Assembly: GCA_011317545.1 (NCBI GenBank)
Contig: WUJK01000010.1
Span: forward strand, 1,860,001-1,924,000
DNA: 64,000 nt
Origin: Coniella vitis
Lineage: Eukaryota > Ascomycota > Sordariomycetes > Diaporthales > Schizoparmaceae
Direction: 5' to 3'
The notes beneath the pieces were generated by a model. The model ran no database searches and was not told the DNA's origin. It saw only the letters and a list, made by a program, of their open reading frames with translations. Positions 26,325 to 37,611 of the stretch are shown here, in pieces; position 1 is the first letter of the stretch; every line of letters begins with the position of its first letter. A program made the translations under genes and the position numbers.

Positions 26325-27620
26325 GCCACCTAATATAGATAAAAAATGGATAAAAGGTTACTTTATAATATACGGCGGACGTTTATATAGACTAATATAT
26401 TATATAAGGCTGCTAGGAGACCCTTTATACCCGTAAGGATTAGCTATACGAAGCTAAGTAATACTGCTTATAATAGACGAGAGTAAGCTAATTAAAGCTA
26501 TATATAACGTTTACGAGAGTTATAGCTATACGATAGTAGGTACGACGGTACGCCTACTAACGTACGAATTCTAGTACCCTAAATTAGTCTTAATCGCGTA
26601 ATAGATAGTAGCTAAATACCCTTATTACTAGTTAATAAAGAAGCCGGATCCTATACTACCTAACTTACGACCTATATTACCTCCGCCGCTTTTAACGCGC
26701 TAGGCGATTAACTTTATAGCTATTAATAATATACTTATCCTAATAGCTATAGAATACGCTATAGGGTAGGTTAAGGCTAAGGTTATAGTAAATATATAGT
26801 TTAAAGCGATATTACCCCTATTAGAACGTATTACGTATACGTTTAATACGCCGAAAGAGCTTATCTCGGATAACGCTAGCTATTTTATCGGCGCCGAGGC
26901 CTAATAGTAGTATAAACGCTACGGTAGTAAGGTCTACCTAGTTACGCTAGTATACCCTCGAGGTAACGGTAAGGTCGAGAAGGCGAATAACCTATTAAAA
27001 TACGGTATTATATATAACTAGATAGTTTATTCGACGGATCCTAATATTATTATAAAACGTACCGTATAACTATATAACCGTACGCTATAACCCTTAAGCT
27101 ACTTACCGTTCTTTTTACTCTTTAGTACTACGCCTAACTTAAACGAGCTTATCGTCGAGATAGCCGCGTATATACGTAATCTAATAGAGGAGGAGGAGAT
27201 AGTATTCGACTACGAATTAGTAAAATATTATAAAGCACCTTTAGTATATAGATATACGAATAGTTTAATAGCCGTATACGCGGCTATACGCGCGATCCTA
27301 TAGGGAAAGAAGGCCTTACTAAGAGTATATACGCTTAGTAACTAGGTTTTACGCGTATAATAGAAAGCATATAAGTATAAACCGTATTATAACGATCCCT
27401 GGGTTATTATAAGTTACTACGTCGGTAATATATATAGTTTATATAGCCCTAGAGGGATAATACTATCGTCTAAGTATAACGGTACTAATTTATTCCCTAC
27501 TTATAATACGGATAGCCACCCTATTCGTAGTCTATAGTATATAAGTAAAACGATATTCGAAAAGGACCGAATATAAATTGCTACGAATACTAGCCTAAAT
27601 AGTAACTAAACGGTAATTAA
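26325..27620 (+). pseudogene. Degenerate integrase of gypsy element E1
   Basis: Plus-strand read-through gives an integrase zinc-binding-type start (KKWIKGYFIIYGGRLYR, then YPYYQL where HHCC cysteines have mutated), then the core with VAIEYAI-like, PKELISDNASYFIGAEA and YPRGNGKVEKANN, then a C-terminal block (LRVYTLSNQVLRVQQKAYK). The layout belongs to a gypsy lineage distinct from E2, E3 and E4. It is followed by the E1 3' LTR, so it is assigned to E1. Confidence 0.75.
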
Positions 27621-27916
27621 ATAGCAACGGCTAAAGCTAGCCGAATCGAGCTAGTAATAGTTAGTTAAGCGAGTAATAGTAATTTAGGCCGAATCGCCTA
27701 AAAACGCGATAAAAACCTATTAAGTTTATAACAACGTAACGGTTAAAAGTAACGGATTCGGTATATTTTAGTCTAGGATAGTAAGCGGCAATAGATTTTA
27801 TAGGACGCCCTGGAAGTACTTAAGCTTAGTAAGGATTACTATAAACGAAGATATATTTATAAGGTTTTTTAGAAAAGGATTAATTGGGACGATTAATATA
27901 GGAAAAAGAGTAATTA

Positions 27917-28135
27917 TAGATCCGTACCTACCGGTATAACCGTGCCTGCCGGCACGGCGGACTAAAGCTAGTAGACTATATACCTAGCATATACTATAAT
28001 ACTATAGCTTCCGAGATAGTTATACTTAGCTACTTAACTAATTAACTAACTATCTAAATATACTAGTTAACTATATATTATACGTACGGTTAGTTACGTA
28101 TTTAATTAGTTATAGTTACCCTTAAAGAACCCTTA
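27917..28135 (+). repeat. 3' LTR of gypsy element E1 (219 bp)
   Basis: Partner of 5498-5716. Followed by GCTATA, matching the six bases before the 5' LTR, and then by the remaining end of the Tc1/mariner element. Confidence 0.85.
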
Positions 28136-28289
28136 GCTATATAAAGCGCTAATATACTTAATAAAATTTAATTAATTTAAAGCTATATTAATATTATAGG
28201 AGAGAAAATAAAAAGTAGGTATAGTATATATAAGCACTTAAAAATTATATAAGGCGGTAAGGGTAGCGGATACTTTTAACGACCTACTA
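28136..28289 (-). pseudogene. Tc1/mariner element, right (transposase N-terminal) end with inverted repeat
   Basis: About 150 bases left of the right inverted end. Together with 4267-5497 this makes a Tc1/mariner element of about 1.4 kb whose E1 insertion point lies near the transposase N-terminus. The right inverted end adjoins TA at 28290-28291. Confidence 0.75.
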
Positions 28290-28372
28290 TATATATTATA
28301 GAGAAGAGTAACTATTGTCCGCTAATCTTAGATAAAACTACTATTATATTGAAAAGGAAGGATGATGAGAAT

Positions 28373-28411
<39 letters not shown>

Positions 28412-28631
28412 ATTCAAACATTAATAGCATTTGATTGGATGAAGAGGCTGAGAGGGTATCTTGTGTTTCTATCATGACTGTTCTCGTCTGCCACTGGGAA
28501 CAGTGAGTGGCCCAAGAACAAAGGAAAGGGAAATAGTATCAACATGTAGAGAATGTTCCCAAAAGATCCAATATCCAAGATCCAATATCCAATATCCAGC
28601 AATAATGCCTTGACAAAACAAAACAAACCCG
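28290..28631. other. Right flank of island; 3' region of the RhoGAP-like gene
   Basis: Return to normal composition (CpA and TpG reappear). Contains the GTGAGA minisatellite. It should carry the 3' untranslated region of the minus-strand gene to the right. Confidence 0.6.
28380..28411. repeat. (GTGAGA)5 minisatellite at island edge
   Basis: Five tandem GTGAGA units, 90 bases outside the right end of the transposon island. Confidence 0.92.
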
Positions 28632-30340
28632 TCAAAAAGCAGCATGGCTCTGCCTCCCCTCCCGCAACATAATCGCGTACTCGCTCCGCTTGCGAATCAG
28701 AAACGCCAGCCCCAGCATGTAGTCCGTCGTGTACCGGCCCGCCGGCAAGTGCATCAGCGGGTTGAGCAGCCGCGCCGCCAGCCGCTCGGCCGTCATGTCG
28801 TTGGCCTCGGCCGCATCCGCCACGTCGCCCCACAGGTTGAGCAGCAGCTTGAACAGGCTGCGCGCCGCGCCGCGGATCCCCAGCAGCGCCTCGTCCCAAA
28901 AGTCCATGCACGCGTCGAGCCGCCGGCCCAGCGACCCCGGCAGCGTCGCCTGCTTGGACATGGCGATCCACCGCCTGGCCACCGCTTCCGTCACGAGCGG
29001 CCGGCGCAGCTGCTGCAAAAAGAGCACCACCAGCTCGGCCGCGTCGTAGACGTCGTGCGCCGCCCAGTCGATCGTGCCCTCGCCGTAGTGCGGCGCCGTG
29101 CCAAAGGCCTCTTTGAGCGCCGCGACGCGCAGCACGCTGGACCCGCTGCGGCCTCCTCCTCCGTCGCCGCCAAAGAGGTTCGGCGCGCGCACGCCGCCGT
29201 TGTTCTTGATGAAGGAGACGCACACGAGGACGCAGCGGGGGAACTCGCGCCGCGAGGACGCCTTGGAGCCGTCGTGGTGCGTGCGCACCGAGGCCGACGC
29301 GATCTGCATCGACTTTTTCAGCGACACGCCAAAGATGGCGTCTGGCTCGGCGTCTTCGTCTGCGCGTCGTGGTGGTGCTGCTGCAAGATCGCCAGCCGTG
29401 TGGGAAGAGAAGGACGACGAGTTGCGGGAGCGCCAGAAGCTGACGCGGGAAAAGACGGTCGAGAGGCGCGACCCGGTGCTGCGAATGGAGCCTGCGGCAG
29501 AAGGCGATGCGGTGGCGGCCGTGGAGGGGCGGTGGGCGAGGGACGAGGAGGAGGAGAAGGTGTGTGCCCTCTCTATAGAGGCATGGGGGCCATGAGGCTG
29601 AGAAGAGAGAATGGTGGTTGTTGCGCTGGGCGGGAGCGCCTCGTTTGGGACTCTGGCTTGGTCGCGGAGGCCGTTGGTCGATGCTGGGCGGGTCGGACGA
29701 GCGGGGACGCTGAAGGAGCTTTTGCGCCCAAACAGTCTGCTGCTGCTTCTCCCCAGACGGCTTGCATGTGTTGATGGTGGCCGTGAGGATCTGGTGGTTG
29801 TGGTTGTGGCTGTGGTTGTGGTTGGCGGTTGGAAAGGAGGAGGAGAAGGGGGTGCAGATGCTGCCGCTTGTACAAACGGCGAGCAGCGTGGAGTTGCTAT
29901 GCTGTTTCTTGTGATCGACGACGTGCGCTGTGGAAACCCAGTGGTCGTCGCGATCCCAATCGGCCCGCCGACGAAGCCTGGCGTATCATCATATCCTCTC
30001 GGTGCCGGCGCGGCTGTCGAGTACGAGGAGCAAAAGGACGAGGCAGAGGAAGCAGGCAGCTCATCTCGCTGCTGGAACGGTCGCCGGATACCCATCAAGT
30101 CGCCGAGGGTTGAGACTGCATCGCCATTGTCGTCGTCGTCGTCGTCTTGGAGTGCGCGACTGCGGCGGTACAGGTTGCTTTCTCCCAGAGCAAAAGAACT
30201 GGTCTCCTCTGATTCCTGGAGAGCGGTGCTGTACTCGGAGAGACTGCGCGCCACAGAGGGCGGTCGTGGGATATGGGGAGCCCCAGCGACTCGAGAGCCA
30301 TTATCTGGAGCATCTTCGCTGTAAGCTACAGTCTCACTGC

Positions 30341-30377
<37 letters not shown>

Positions 30378-30858
30378 AACGTCCTGAGACCAAGAAGAGG
30401 ATGCATCCTTCAATGCAAGGCTGTTGTTCCTCGCCCTCGCTCGAGGAGGCGGCGTGGGCGCGCGTGTGGCAGGGCAACTGTTCAGCTCGTCCAGAAACTC
30501 GTCAATCTCGACCATGGGAAGCGGAGGATGGTGAGCAGCAGAGCCAGATGGCGGCGAGGATAGCGAGGCGGCCTGGCACACAGTGGGCTCCCGGTCCTGG
30601 TGGTCCCTTTCCGAGGACCGCAGGCTGGCCTCCCTCGGCGAGCGCTGGTAGGGCAGCGACGAGCTGTCGTTCATGTCGATGGCGCTGTCGGGCTCGTCGC
30701 CCAGCGAAGAAGAGTTGGACCGCGGCGAGGCGCTCTGGGCCTTGTCGCGCATGTCCTCGCCGCGACGCGCTGCCCTGCGTGGGATCTGTGGCGTTTGGGG
30801 CGGTTCCTGCTCGTCGTCGTCGTCGTCGTCGTCGAGGAAATGAAACCGTTGTTGTTGT

Positions 30859-30918
<60 letters not shown>

Positions 30919-32081
30919 CCATGGCCTGGCAGTGAATCCTTGTGGCTGTCGTCGTCGTCGCCGCCGTCCTCCATGTTGCCCTGTTTCCGTCCAATCTGGT
31001 AGCTGAGGCTGGTCGCGTGCAGCAACATGGCATCGAGATAGCTTTCGAGATCCGAGACGGCATAGTTGGAGCGAAAGTCGCCCTGGAGGCGCCCTCGCAG
31101 ACTGCCCATGTCGGCCATCACGTGCGTCAGCTCGTGTTGCATGTCCTCCTCCTCCTCCTCCTCCTGCTGGTTGACGGCGGCGGCGGCGTCTCTTCCGCGT
31201 CCGTGTCCTTGGCACGCTCCTCCTCGTGGCGCGTCTTGTCCCTCTGGTGTGGCAGACAACCGGGTTTCGCGACCACTAGCTGGAGGGACGGCGTCGTCTG
31301 TGGGCTGACCTTTCCTGGTCCTGACTCGCCTGTCAGTGGATATTTGGGTTTGGACTATCTTGCAGCCGGGGAGCCGCTATTGGATGAAACAGCGATCTAC
31401 TACCAGAGATTGACGGGACGATGATATGATCTTTTACGAGGAGAATGATCGACAGCCGATAAAAAAAGAAGGAGGAGCAAAAAGAAGCAAGAAAAGGAAA
31501 ACCAAACAAAACTTACAAAGCCACCAAATCCGTCACCACGGCCAGAATCGACTTGTAGCCCTCCAGCGTCAAGCGTAGCTTGACCATATCCCCCCTGAGC
31601 GCCAGCCAGCGAAACTCCTTCTCCCTCGCCGTCAGCCCCGCCCCGTCGCAGACGTGCACGTAGCCCTCCATCTGGTTGAGGATGGCGGTGCAGTGCGCGA
31701 GCAGCGGCGGCGTGCGGCGCGCCAAGTCGGCGGGGAGCGAGGCCGCATCGTCCTTGAGCATGTCGAGCACGCCGTCGAGCGAGTGGATCTCGGCCAGGGC
31801 GGCGTCGAGTTCGGGCCGGGCCTCGCGTACTTGGCGGGTGAAGAGGCGCAGCGCCGGGCTGGTCTTGACGATTGCGTTGCCCGTTGCGGCGCAGCTTGTG
31901 CTGATGGATCTGGGTGGGAGGAAAGAGAAGAGGTGAGAATGGGTTTTTTTCTTTCTTTTTTTTTCTTAGGCTGGACTACGGAGGTGGTGTAGTAACAAGG
32001 CATATATTGCCAGTGTCTTACTTGATCGAAGAAGAAGAAGAAGAAAATAGAAAGGGTTCCTTTGTCTTACATGAAGTCCAT
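28632..32081 (-). CDS. Fungal STAND-type N-terminal domain fused to a RhoGAP-like domain
   Basis: Three exons: 32081-32071 (only 11 nt, donor GTAAGA), 31909-31517 (acceptor CCCAG, donor GTAAGT) and 31329-28632 (acceptor ACAG). The reading frame is exact across both introns and gives 1033 residues. Residues 1-135 (start MDFISISTSC) resemble the helical N-terminal domain of fungal STAND/NLR-like proteins. The middle (about 140-800) is disordered, with glutamine runs at about 273-297 and 460, acidic and serine-rich parts. Residues about 800-1020 fit a RhoGAP fold: LKEAF, the DVYDAAE block (usual DVHxVA, about 894), FLQQLRRPL, and a late NDMTAERLA...NPLM helix. The usual arginine finger (G-I-F-R) reads N-L-F-G (Gly855). 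It probably binds or regulates Rho-type GTPases in cell polarity, possibly without catalysis. The 3' end lies 340 bases from the RIP island. Domain calls are by eye. Confidence 0.8.
30342..30374. repeat. (CTG)n array encoding a glutamine run
   Basis: Eleven CTG units, read as CAG codons in the RhoGAP-like gene. Confidence 0.9.
30849..30917. repeat. (CTG/TTG)n array encoding the main glutamine run
   Basis: About 23 CTG/TTG units, read as CAG/CAA codons; the longest glutamine tract in the RhoGAP-like protein. Confidence 0.92.
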
Positions 32082-33653
32082 ATCTGCAATCGTGTTGTTC
32101 CAAAATAACCACTAGTTATCTTCCAAGCCTCGCTGTCCTTGTGGGAATCTGTCAGTCAACTGACTGAGTCGCGTTCCGTTGCAAGTCGTAATCGCCTCGT
32201 CAGATCACTTGTCGTCCTCCAAGAGGCGAGAGCCGGAAAAGAAAGACGACATGAATGGAGACTGCTGTCTTGGTGGTCTTGACGTGAGATGGCTTTTACC
32301 AGCCGGGTCAGCCCAACGATAAAAAAAAAAGAACCAGACAAAAAAGACCAGACAGGCAAACACCGACACCCAGCAAAGCCGGGAAACAGAAACTGTGGTG
32401 GGATGTGGCAGCCCTTTTGATCTACAGGGCGCTCACTCCGAGGCTGATTGATCCATCCATCTGACGAAGCAGCCCTGCCAAAAACGGCCAGACAGTCCTA
32501 TGTACATGGCAACTTATAGACACAGAGACAGAGGAGCGTTCCTGCAACAAACGTACGGGATATTGTACCTTGCTATCCACACGTGCCCGCGGTAGAGTCG
32601 CAATGGCATCCACTACAGCTGCACCCTACCTGCAGATACAAATGGGGGCTATGTGGTTCCAATACACAGTAATCGCACAGGCAAGCCACGATTTGGTTGT
32701 ACTGTACATATCAAGTATCTTTTTGTGAAAACCCACCGGCAATCATCCGTCAAGAACATGCATTTTTGGATAGCCGCAGCGATATATGTTGTCTTGCCTG
32801 TTCTGGTTTTCAGTCTTTTGCTTTTTTTCCTTTTCCCTTTTGTTTCTGATGCCCCGATAAAAAGCGTGGCCGTGACGTCGGATCGACAGACCTGGAGAAC
32901 TACTTGAACGTCTTTTTTCCAAGGGTCCTCCAAGCATGCAAAAGCGCAGGCGAGGTGGGCTTGCGGGCAAGGGCGGGGGGAGACTGAGTGTGGCAAAGGC
33001 GAAAAAGCCCAAGACACCCAATGCAAGGAGGGCTCCGGGCCGCAAGGGCGGCGGCAGCACTGGCTGTACGATGTGCTCTCATCCCTTCGCAAGGGCGGTT
33101 CTCCAGGGAAACAAGTGGGTGAGCGTGATACTGCAATTCCGTTGCGTCGTCAAGTTGTGTATTTGCGCGCGTGCGAGACAAGGCTGGCGATCTTGATGCC
33201 ATGTAAGCCTCCGTCAGCCATGGGCAAAGCCACAAGCAGAGTATTCTTTTGGAATTGAAGTGATTGTGCTGAAAAGTATGATACAATATCCCATAAGGTT
33301 TTGGGAGGACCGGCCTTCTCTCCCCATGTTGGCACCCACCACCCACCATCCATCAATAAAGTCCAGCTTTCTGGCCAAAGAGGAGGCAAATAGCCGAGGA
33401 CAAGGCCTGTGAGATTGCGGGGAAAGCCGTCTGTCCTGCTGTTGTACTAAAGTATAGCAAATCGAACGAATCAACCTGATTTCGGCCCCGGATACCACCA
33501 TCCCCCCCCTCTCTCTCTCTATAACCAAGCCTGGAATATAGACCCAGGATCCCCTGGAAGATTCCCCAATGCGGCTGGTGGTAGCAACTCCTACACACAC
33601 AACTGACACATCACCATCACAGTATCATTGGCCTGTTTCTGTCTGTCCTTGCT

Positions 33654-33677
33654 TTGCGTTGCGTTGCGTTGCGTTGC
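33654..33677. repeat. (GCGTT)n pentanucleotide repeat
   Basis: About four to five tandem GCGTT units in the gene-poor interval. Confidence 0.9.
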
Positions 33678-33811
33678 TCTCTGCCCTCTTTGCTCCGAGC
33701 CGTCCACTCCATCCTACTTGGCCAGACCATCCGACCCAGCCTATTGCTGCATTGAGGCCTACAGCCTACCAACAAACAAGTGCAAGCAATGGATTGATAC
33801 GCTATCGAAAC

Positions 33812-33844
33812 GCTGGCTGGCTGGCTGGCTGGCTGGCTGACTGA
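33812..33844. repeat. (GGCT)n tetranucleotide repeat
   Basis: Seven tandem GGCT/GACT units in the gene-poor interval. Confidence 0.9.
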
Positions 33845-36800
33845 CTCACCAACTGAGAATGTCGGTGGTCAGCCTCGGCCCTGTACATCGGACTATTTGC
33901 TGCTGCATAGCCTGGCCACGCCGGTCTATCTGCTGCTATTCATCAGCCCCAGACGCAAGGACACACTGCACACGGACCGTCCACCCATCTAGACCTGTCA
34001 GCTTATTCTGTTAGCCCTTGGACTTGTTTTAACTGCGACTGCTACTACCTACTGCAGGCTGCAGGACTGGATCGCCAGCACCGCCACCACGGGGCAAAGT
34101 GCCGAGACCATTCTAGACGCAATTGGGATGCGCTGGTTATGCCTGTTCCATTTTCTTGTTCTCATTCACGCCTGGATAGTTGCTGAGCATATACTGGAGA
34201 CTGCCCTGCGTTAACCGTCCAGCTGGCACGGTACACATGAACCGTGAGAGAGCGAAAACAAGGCCGCTCGCTATAAGCACTCCTACGGCAAAGCCAGACC
34301 CTACTTGCTACTTATAGTGCTATACCAAGATAACCCGTCCACTAGCTGCTGCTACTATACACGCTGGTAACCGGACTTGAATAGTGCAGCCTCACACAGC
34401 TGCTGACGATCCATTGCTTTCCCCAGCACAGCCGGGAAGCCCCGGGATAACTAACATATACGTGGTATACAAAAGGAGATGCAATCTAGCCTCTTCGCAG
34501 TGGATACCACCAGGATAAACTACTGTATGGCGTTTTTTGGCTTTCAGAGATACCACGGGCGATATACATACATAGTAGTATCCGTACGAGGGCACCAGTA
34601 CAGTACAACAGCAGGAGCAACTAGCGACAATAAGTGCTGGTCCATTTGGTTTTGTTTTGATACTGATTTTTGGTTTGGCACTGAACTGTGATGATACGAA
34701 AGGGAGATAGATTCTTGGGATGGTTTGTCACGTCAGCTGACGGCTGCGTGGGCTAAAGTATTTGCTGCAGCCTTTTGCAACGTGCATTTGGTCATGGTCG
34801 AGACTGTCTTGACTGTCTTCATTCATCCAAAATCAATCACTATTTATTCAGAGTTTCTCCACCATCACTTTTCTGGATTTCGTCCGAGTGGTCACATTGT
34901 GTGCTCCCTTTTACCCAGACCCTGGTTCACCTTTTTTTCCTTCTCCTTTTCCCCGTACGACCAAAGAACACCGAGCACTAAGTTGGGCCGTCTACCCGGG
35001 GCCACGAAACACGACTTTTTGGTGAAACGAACACACTTTTGGGGGCGGCGTGTTTCATCACAAAAAGTGACTGACCCTTACGTGCTGATCTACTTGCTGG
35101 TGGCGTCTTTGCTGACCGGCCAACAAACACCCAGGCCTGTCACGGAGGGCGGGTTTGCTGCACGTGAAGATACACACAAACACACAGAGGAAGGGAGAGA
35201 GAGAGGAAGAGAGAGAGAAAAGCAGAGTTTCTACTAACAGCAAAATTCTCATTCGATCGACAATGGCGAGACAAGAACTGGAAGAATACCAAGCGCCATG
35301 GCAAAGAAGACGCACCACATTGACGCGGCCGTGGCCAGAAGATCTCCACTAATCCCATGATCTTGTGGGGGAAAAGGCCGTAGCGTTTGTTTGACAGAAA
35401 GGAAAAACACTCCGGTAGGACAGGAGCCAACCGAGTTGAAAAAAAAAAAAAAAGAAGTTCGGATCAGAGACAGTCAGTAGCTTTTCGGCCCCCCAGGGAG
35501 TTTGATCATGAGGCGTGCTGCGGCATGATGCGGTTCAAATTTTTATACTTGTAATAAGAAGGCGTTGTATTTCTTCAAAATCAAACGCCGCGCGTGCTGT
35601 CCACAGGGCTTGATGGCCGCCTCGTCCAGTCGTACAACGGCCCTTTTTTGGCCTCTGCTATGGTCATTCCCCGCTGTTATCACGCTATTGTATGTCTCCA
35701 GATATCCTCTGCGGAGCAGTTTCTTCCCTAGAGAGTATTCAGCACGCCATAGTACATAGTACAGTGCAAGCCTCCCCCACCACGGCTGGACGGCTACGAT
35801 ACCACTTACCATCTGATCTGGCTGGCCCACGTGCATGCCAAGCACGGAGCTCAAGAGGGGAATGTTGTGAGCTGTGTGTGTGTGTGTGTAGAGAAGCAGG
35901 GCCAGATTCATTGGTGGAGTTATTTGGGATATCCGCTGTGTTTGCAACTGCACAATGGCACTGTATCCTCCACTCATTGTGTAGCCTGTGAGTAGAGATG
36001 AATTTCTACCCGCGCTTGCCACAGATGGGTTCCTTTCTCGCCCGATTCTTATCCTTTGTTGGTCCTTTGACGAACGTTGTAGCACTGTTCCAATCCAACG
36101 CAGGCAGTCTTTGCTTCTACAAAGAGGCGGTTGTTCACATGGCAAGACGCATCCACGGATCGTCACTTTTCCACCGAGGGATCGTCGGCCGTGGCAACCC
36201 TCTATTCGGGACCCTTTCCCCGCGGCTGTTGTTCCAAGGTTCCCCGCTACGATGCCAGCACAGCTGAGCGTGAAGTTGAGGGGGGGGGAGAGCTTCACAT
36301 CTTTCGACGTGAGCTTACCGAGGCTGGCAGGTTTGGCTGGCGTCAAAGAATGACCACTCGCCCATCTTGGGCTTGTCCCCCGGTACAAAAACAGTGAGGG
36401 CAGATCTTGGAGGTGACAGCCCAAGTACGTGGCTCAGCTTATAGGCCTGGCTTGAAATGATTCAACCGACGAGAGGAGAAAGATGGGAGAGAGGCCTGGT
36501 GGACTCCACGGCCATATTCGCATAATTGTTTCGTTGCACCACGAGCGATGGGAAGTAATGCTAGTTGGAGACTCCTTTCGCAACATTACTGGTCTTGATG
36601 CATCCAAACGTGCCATCGTGAGTCTGACGGATACTCTGGGCTTTGTTGAGTCCTCTCACCACCTCAAGTATATGTCTAGCATATTAGCAAGTCTTCCCCT
36701 CCTCCTTTCAACAGAAATCTAACATAGCAAATGCCTCGTAGATGCAGATAGAGCTCGGTGTTGACTTGAACGAGACTTGAGCGTTTCTTTGCTCCCCCAT

Positions 36801-37611
36801 CGTCACGGGCTGTCAGCAGATATGCTCAGAAGGAATTTACCTGCCTTGCCTTGTCTGTCACGAACACTACAGCAGCACTTTTCAAGTTTCGACCCGATGG
36901 ACAAGTTCAAGGGCTGCCACGGCCTATTGTCCAACCTCCACATTCAACAACAATCAAAAGAGATGACAAAGCCCATCGTTTTCGCCATGCCCAAAGCGTA
37001 GATAGAGGCCTTGAACCGCACCAGTCTCAGGTCCCTGCTTTTCGGGTCCGGTGTCAGCACAAGCCCCCGTCGCACCCGCGTTCACACAGCATGTGGGCCG
37101 CTGTCAGCAAATGTTGCTGGCCGTGTCGTCGGAGGAGGAGGACGCACATCCAATCGTCCTGCGAGGCCTGGACAGTCAAGACTCCGACCTAACCAGGGCG
37201 GACGGGCTGGGCCACGAGGAGAGGCTCGATCAACGCTGTGTGCATTGTCGCCGGGGTCACGATGCCAAAACATGTCATCGTGGTGGAAACAGGCCGTGGG
37301 CTTTGGCTCTGGCCGTGGAGGCGTGAGAAGGAATTTGGAAAACGGGGGGAACGTCGGTCTTGTTTTGTTCTTGAGGCCCGAGTTGGAGCAGTATAATGGT
37401 CCTCTGTCCGCTTCAGCAGCTCGATTCACTGACGGAATTTGTCAACCAAATCCACAAAGAATCGCTGTCAGAACACCAGTTCCTCCGTGCTCTGATTTGC
37501 GAATTATCAAAGAGCGCCTGTGGCGCTCGCTTGACCTCTATCTACCGCCTTGCTTGCACGAGTACCTTGGGGAGAATCTAACCCATGTAAAGACAAAAGC
37601 AAACCACCACG

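Larger units (their letters stand above)
4267..28289. mobile_element. RIP-mutated nested transposon island
   Basis: A 24-kb block, very rich in TpA, in which CpA and TpG are almost absent while CpG survives. This is the expected product of RIP (C to T preferentially in CpA, both strands). There is essentially no intact open frame. Protein families are recognisable only when TAG/TAA codons are read as former CAG/CAA/TGG codons. Contents in order of nesting: a Tc1/mariner element at the two ends; gypsy element E1 (219-bp LTRs); gypsy E2 inside E1; antisense chromovirus-type gypsy E3 inside E2; gypsy E4 (336-bp LTRs). The names E1-E4 are labels for this report only. Confidence 0.93.
32082..37611. 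other. Gene-poor 5.5-kb interval
   Basis: All open frames are short, on both strands, and overlap one another without family resemblance or splice continuity. It lies between the divergent starts of the RhoGAP-like gene (left) and the membrane protein gene (right), so it contains both promoters. Visible structure is limited to simple repeats: GCGTT units (33654-33677), GGCT units (33812-33844), a TG run (about 35874-35889) and an A run (about 35439-35453). A non-coding transcript cannot be excluded. Confidence 0.6.

Noticed and set aside
28644..29774. 376-codon plus-strand frame
   Set aside because: Antisense to the third exon of the RhoGAP-like gene; Arg/Gln-rich shadow with no domain.
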